Assembly (NCBI GenBank): GCA_944323095.1
Contig: CALURE010000009.1
Location: 1-23,767 of the forward strand
Direction of reading: 5' to 3'
From: Candidatus Gastranaerophilales bacterium
Lineage (GTDB): Bacteria > Cyanobacteriota > Vampirovibrionia > Gastranaerophilales > Gastranaerophilaceae
Length of the DNA: 23,767 nt
The position numbers and the translations under genes are program-made. The notes below the pieces were generated by a model. That model saw nothing but the letters and a program-made list of their open reading frames with translations. It was not told the origin of the DNA and made no database searches. This document shows, piece after piece, positions 20,908-23,767 of the stretch (position 1 is the stretch's first letter; each line of letters opens with the position of its first letter).

Positions 20908-21474
20908 TTAGAGTTCTGTTTTGTTTTCTACGGGTATAATAAGTTTTTGCCCGATACCGAGTTTATTCGGGTTTGTTAAATTATTGGTTTTTAATACGAG
21001 AGCTTCTTTATCTTTGCTGTATGCCCCGTAAAATCTGATTATAATACTTTCCATAGTATCACCGCTCTGGACAGTATATTGCTCATTCACACCTGTCTGC
21101 TCTTCAGTTTTTTGAGAAGACGGCGGAATAAAATTTAAACTTAATTTTTCATGCTTTGCAGGTGCCGGCTCAGAAGCTGCTTTATCTTTCAAGAAGTTTA
21201 TACCGTTTGCAGAAAAACTGATTAAAATTGTCAAAACAAGCATAACAACAGCTCCGACAATAAATCCTGCAGCAAGATAAACACCGGGAGATCTGTCATT
21301 TTTTTGATTTACTTTAAAATTCTGCCATAAAACATCAAGTTCTTTTTCTTTATTCGGTCTGACATATACATTTGGTGTACTGTCATAATAATTATGTCTG
21401 TAGTTAGATAAAGACTCTAACACAGCCATTTTTTCCTTAGATAAATTTGATCTTCTGATAGTCGAACTTTTCAT
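20908..21474 (-). CDS. Single-pass membrane protein with C-terminal LysM domain
   Basis: The 188-aa protein has a cytoplasmic, basic N-terminal region (1-62), one transmembrane helix (about 66-88), a Pro/Lys-rich linker and a LysM domain (132-181, YTVQSGDTMESIIIRFYG to LGIGQKLIIPV). LysM binds the glycan chains of peptidoglycan, so the protein probably tethers the membrane to the cell wall. No catalytic domain is present. AGGAT lies about nine bases before the ATG. Upstream is an imperfect palindrome TTCTCACTTGAGAA (21503-21516) between two -10-like boxes, a possible operator. It diverges from rpmB. Confidence 0.87.
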   Translation of the reverse strand: MKSSTIRRSNLSKEKMAVLESLSNYRHNYYDSTPNVYVRPNKEKELDVLWQNFKVNQKNDRSPGVYLAAGFIVGAVVMLVLTILISFSANGINFLKDKAASEPAPAKHEKLSLNFIPPSSQKTEEQTGVNEQYTVQSGDTMESIIIRFYGAYSKDKEALVLKTNNLTNPNKLGIGQKLIIPVENKTEL

Positions 21475-21602
21475 TTTACATATCCTGATAAATTATAAAT
21501 TGTTCTCACTTGAGAATATAGCATAATATAAATTTTAATTCAAGTATTTGCAAAATTGTTACAATTATAAAAATTATGACTTAAATTATTGTAACATGAA
21601 GC

Positions 21603-21630
21603 TTGATTTTTCAAATTTTTACTATATTAT
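21603..21630 (+). promoter_or_regulatory. Promoter of rpmB
   Basis: TTGATT (21603-21608), 16-base spacer, TATTAT (21625-21630), about 38 bases before the ATG. Confidence 0.55.
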
Positions 21631-21668
21631 TAAATTACGTTAACTAGCTAGAAAAGGAAATTATTATT

Positions 21669-21860
21669 ATGTCAAAAAAATGTGAAGTGTGCGGTAAAGC
21701 ACCTATTAAAGCGGCAAAATTAACATTCTCGCATAAACAAATTGTTCATACGCAGGAACCTAATTTACAATCTGTTAAGGTTAATGTTAACGGAACAGTG
21801 AAAAGAATTAAAGTTTGCACATCCTGCCTGAGAGCCGGAAAAGTACAAAAAGCCGTTTAA
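21669..21860 (+). CDS. rpmB: 50S ribosomal protein L28
   Basis: The 63-aa protein matches bL28: it starts MSKKCEVCGKAPIKAAKLTFSH, contains NLQSVKVNVNGTVKRIKVCT and ends SCLRAGKVQKAV. The CxxC pairs (CEVC and CTSC) mark the zinc-binding form. AAAGGAAA lies eight or so bases before the ATG. It is transcribed alone from the promoter at 21603-21630 and ends at a strong terminator. Confidence 0.96.
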   Translation: MSKKCEVCGKAPIKAAKLTFSHKQIVHTQEPNLQSVKVNVNGTVKRIKVCTSCLRAGKVQKAV

Positions 21861-21877
21861 TATTAAAAAAAATAAAA

Positions 21878-21908
21878 AAGAATCCCTCTCAAGGGGGGTT
21901 CTTTTTTT
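21878..21908 (+). terminator. Terminator of rpmB
   Basis: Stem AAGAATCCCTC/GGGGGGTTCTT (21878-21888 and 21893-21903, two G-T pairs) with loop TCAA, followed by a run of T residues to 21908. Confidence 0.9.
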
Positions 21909-21953
21909 ATCTAAAAAAATTTATTAAGCGATGTTACAAGATTTGTAAATTAA

Positions 21954-21982
21954 TTGTCTTTTTTTTATATATAAAATACAAT
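21954..21982 (+). promoter_or_regulatory. Promoter of the MerR-like gene and recA
   Basis: TTGTCT (21954-21959), exactly 17 bases, TACAAT (21977-21982), placing +1 about 25 bases before the ATG at 22015. No LexA-type palindrome was seen in or around it. Confidence 0.65.
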
Positions 21983-22014
21983 ATTAATGGAGAAATTTTG
22001 AGGGATTTTATAAG

Positions 22015-22509
22015 ATGATATTAGAACAAGAGTTGAAGGGGAAAACTTTATCTCCGCAAGAAGTGAGAAATATTTTAAAAGCAGATAATAAAGAAATTGT
22101 AGAACTTTGCAAACGTGCCTCAATTTTGCCGAAAAAAAACAGCAAAGGTCAGACTTACTTTTCTTATGAAGAAGTAAAAAATTTACGCAAGGTTCAGGCA
22201 ATGAAAGGTGTTACAAAACCTGTAGTACAAACAGGAGAAAAACCTTCTGCAATGCTCAGTATTTTAAGCTCGCTGAGAGAAATGGAAAATAAACTCAGTA
22301 ACAAAATTGCAAAAGTTATTGACGAAAAACTTGAAGGCATGGATGAAGTTGTTGTCGAACTTATTCGCTGTAAAACAGATAACGAAACATTAAGACAGAA
22401 AATAATTGACCTCAATAAAGAAATCTATCAGCTTAAAAACGACCTGCACAGCTACAAACCTGTCGGGCTGGGTTTTTATAAGAAAAAAGAAAAACATATA
22501 TGGGAATAA
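22015..22509 (+). CDS. MerR-like HTH protein with coiled coil, upstream of recA
   Basis: This 164-aa protein has an N-terminal winged-helix-like region (about 10-62) resembling MerR/excisionase domains. LSPQEVRNILKADNKEIVEL is the helix-turn-helix part and YFSYEEVKNLRKVQAM the wing and following helix. Residues about 75-145 are a predicted coiled coil (LREMENKLSNKIAKVIDEKL, NETLRQKIIDLNKEIYQLKN), suggesting a dimer or scaffold. The C-terminal tail is GLGFYKKKEKHIWE. GAGGGA lies about 10 bases before the ATG. Only 35 bases separate it from recA and no terminator intervenes, so the two are probably one transcript. The DNA target is unknown; control of recA is a guess. Confidence 0.8.
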   Translation: MILEQELKGKTLSPQEVRNILKADNKEIVELCKRASILPKKNSKGQTYFSYEEVKNLRKVQAMKGVTKPVVQTGEKPSAMLSILSSLREMENKLSNKIAKVIDEKLEGMDEVVVELIRCKTDNETLRQKIIDLNKEIYQLKNDLHSYKPVGLGFYKKKEKHIWE

Positions 22510-22544
22510 CTTCTGAAACACGGAAGTAAAAAGGAATAAAAAAA

Positions 22545-23573
22545 ATGGCAGTAAAAGAAAAAGATACCGAAACAACAGTTAACAATACAGATGAAAGAAG
22601 TAAAGCGCTAAAACTCGCTATTGAAAAAATTGAAAAAGATTTTGGCAAAGGCGCAATTATGAAACTCGGGGATAAAGCAACTGTTAACGTAGATGCAATC
22701 CCGACAGGAGCACTTTCTCTTGATGTTGCTCTCGGTATCGGCGGTGTTCCGCGAGGTCGTATTATTGAAATTTACGGACCTGAAAGTTCTGGTAAAACAA
22801 CTCTTGCACAGCATATTGTAGCAGAATGCCAGAAAAGAGGCGGCATTGCGGCTTTCGTTGATGCAGAACATGCTCTTGATCCAGAATATGCAAGAAACTT
22901 AGGGGTTCAGGTTGATGATCTGCTTATTTCCCAACCCGATACAGGAGAACAGGCTCTTGATATAACAGAAGAACTTGTGCGCTCAGGTGCAGTTGATGTT
23001 GTTGTTGTCGACTCAGTTGCAGCCCTTGTTCCTAAAGCCGAGATTGAAGGATCTATGGAAGACCAACAAATGGGCCTTCAGGCAAGATTAATGAGTAAAG
23101 CCTTAAGAAAATTAACAGGTATTATCGGAAAAACAAATACAACAGTTATTTTTATTAACCAGCTGAGAATGAAAATCGGTGTTATGTATGGAAATCCTGA
23201 AACAACTACTGGCGGTAACGCTTTAAAATATTATGCATCCGTACGTATGGAAATTAAACGCACAGAGGGTGTTAAAGGAGAAGACGGCGATGTCGGAAAC
23301 CATGTAAGAGTAAGAGTCGTAAAAAACAAAGTTGCTCCTCCGTTCAGAACAGCAGAATTTGATATTATTTTCGGAAAAGGTATTTGCAAAATAGGAAATA
23401 TTTTAGATGTTGCTGTCAACCTTGATATTGTAAAAAAAGCAGGTTCATGGTTCAGCTTTAATGACGAAAAACTCGGACAGGGCAGAGACAAAGCGAAAGA
23501 ATTTCTTGCACAAAACCCTGATATTCTAAATACTATTGATACTCTTGTCAGAGAAAAATTATCAGCACAATAA
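22545..23573 (+). CDS. recA: Recombinase RecA
   Basis: RecA forms filaments on single-stranded DNA for strand exchange and LexA-type self-cleavage. The 342-aa protein has the N-terminal polymerisation helix (about 18-40), Walker A GPESSGKT (78-85), FVDAEHALDP, Walker B VVVVDSVAALVPKAE, loop 1 MGLQARLMSKALRKL, and loop 2 with FINQLRMKIGVMYGNPETTT. The C-terminal domain is short, without the long acidic tail of E. coli. AAGGAA lies nine bases before the ATG. It follows the MerR-like gene by 35 bases, and an inverted repeat pair beginning 14 bases after the stop may terminate it. Confidence 0.99.
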   Translation: MAVKEKDTETTVNNTDERSKALKLAIEKIEKDFGKGAIMKLGDKATVNVDAIPTGALSLDVALGIGGVPRGRIIEIYGPESSGKTTLAQHIVAECQKRGGIAAFVDAEHALDPEYARNLGVQVDDLLISQPDTGEQALDITEELVRSGAVDVVVVDSVAALVPKAEIEGSMEDQQMGLQARLMSKALRKLTGIIGKTNTTVIFINQLRMKIGVMYGNPETTTGGNALKYYASVRMEIKRTEGVKGEDGDVGNHVRVRVVKNKVAPPFRTAEFDIIFGKGICKIGNILDVAVNLDIVKKAGSWFSFNDEKLGQGRDKAKEFLAQNPDILNTIDTLVREKLSAQ

Positions 23574-23588
23574 ATATAGCAGCATAAT

Positions 23589-23613
23589 GTCATTCCGAAC
23601 TTGTTTCGGAATC
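23589..23613 (-). repeat. REP-like palindromic element, copy 3
   Basis: Reads GATTCCGAAACAAGTTCGGA plus ATGAC on the minus strand, identical to copy 2. Confidence 0.85.
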
Positions 23614-23625
23614 TTATCATTGCTA

Positions 23626-23650
23626 GATGCTGAAACAAGTTCAGCATGAC
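23626..23650 (+). repeat. REP-like palindromic element, copy 4
   Basis: GATGCTGAAACAAGTTCAGC plus ATGAC. The stem carries GCTGAA/TTCAGC where copies 2 and 3 have TCCGAA/TTCGGA. Confidence 0.85.
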
Positions 23651-23697
23651 ATTTTTACCCGTAATTATTGTAAACTGTGATACAAGTTCCAAAACAA

Positions 23698-23767
23698 ATC
23701 CTCCACTCATATAGAATGGAGGACTGCCTAACCCGTATTTGTTGATTTGTTGTTGTGTGATATTAAT
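23698..23767 (-). other. Unexplained right-edge sequence with hairpin
   Basis: The stem TCCTCCA/TGGAGGA (23699-23705 and 23717-23723) has an 11-base loop. On the minus strand it is followed by ATTTGTTTT, a weak terminator for something entering from the right. The minus-strand frame is open to the edge and reads KYGLGSPPFYMSGGFVLEL, but it then runs through REP repeats and antisense to recA, so only the edge part could be real. This is too short to decide. Confidence 0.3.

Larger units (their letters stand above)
23587..23657. repeat. Inverted pair of REP-like elements, possible recA terminator
   Basis: Two REP-like units in opposite orientation (23589-23613 minus, 23626-23650 plus) make a 27-bp arm hairpin from ATGTCAT to ATGACAT with only four mismatches, followed by TTTTT at 23652-23656. 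Each arm can also fold alone: the left as TCCGAA/TTCGGA, the right as GCTGAA/TTCAGC. It is the only candidate terminator after recA. Confidence 0.8.

Noticed and set aside
21861..22014. LexA box before the MerR-like gene and recA
   Set aside because: No GAAC-N4-GTTC or CTG-N10-CAG palindrome fits the promoter region.
23231..23710. Minus-strand frame overlapping the recA 3' end
   Set aside because: It is antisense to conserved recA sequence and passes through two REP-like repeats; only the part at the window edge remains possible.
23698..23767. Second copy of the candidate toxin module at the right edge
   Set aside because: A shared CACAACAA stretch is too short, and neither a peptide ORF nor a facing promoter is visible.

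Overview
The window (23.8 kb, AT-rich, about 20 protein genes) looks like a chromosomal segment from an uncultured gut bacterium of the Melainabacteria/Vampirovibrionia (order Gastranaerophilales). This is inferred from the mix of bacterial housekeeping genes with a FTMTE-type prepilin, several lineage-restricted small proteins with N-terminal INFT motifs, and strongly AT-rich coding sequence. It cannot be proved without a database search. No prophage, IS transposase, CRISPR array or tRNA is visible.

Layout. 1-764: the end of rplM, then rpsI and a terminator. 801-1972, leftward: a 73-aa protein, ruvC and a small membrane protein. 2068-2286, rightward: a small XRE-like protein, divergent from the 73-aa gene across a palindromic operator region. 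2298-2566: a compact element with two convergent extended -10 promoters, a 24-codon hydrophobic peptide gene and a fully overlapping antisense RNA. It looks like an undescribed type I toxin-antitoxin module and is the most interesting object here. 2563-6386, leftward: grpE, dnaJ, a secreted beta-propeller protein and an O-methyltransferase, with dnaK missing from the usual cluster. 6474-7145: a lineage protein. 7321-8993: murA coupled to a 114-aa protein with a duplicated RWYD motif. 9018-9470: a second lineage protein. 9574-14158: mfd and a PpiC-type foldase lipoprotein.

14159-16712 is an accessory, repeat-dense region. Two mosaic blocks of GC-richer palindromic repeats flank rnpB (RNase P RNA, minus strand) and a type IV pilin-like gene; the rnpB promoter overlaps the pilin stop codon. 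16713-18316 holds three unrecognised small proteins, one with a Gly/Cys-rich tail. 18313-19539 is a solitary solute-binding protein, divergent from rarA (19613-20845). Then come a LysM membrane protein (minus), rpmB, and a MerR-like coiled-coil protein directly upstream of recA. The window closes with an inverted pair of palindromic repeats and an unexplained hairpin at the right edge.

Regulatory theme: most genes have a clear Shine-Dalgarno sequence, but three DNA-repair genes (ruvC, mfd, rarA) have none. Each instead has an extended -10 box (TGCTATAAT or TGCTACAAT) ending 6-7 bases before the ATG, which predicts leaderless mRNAs.
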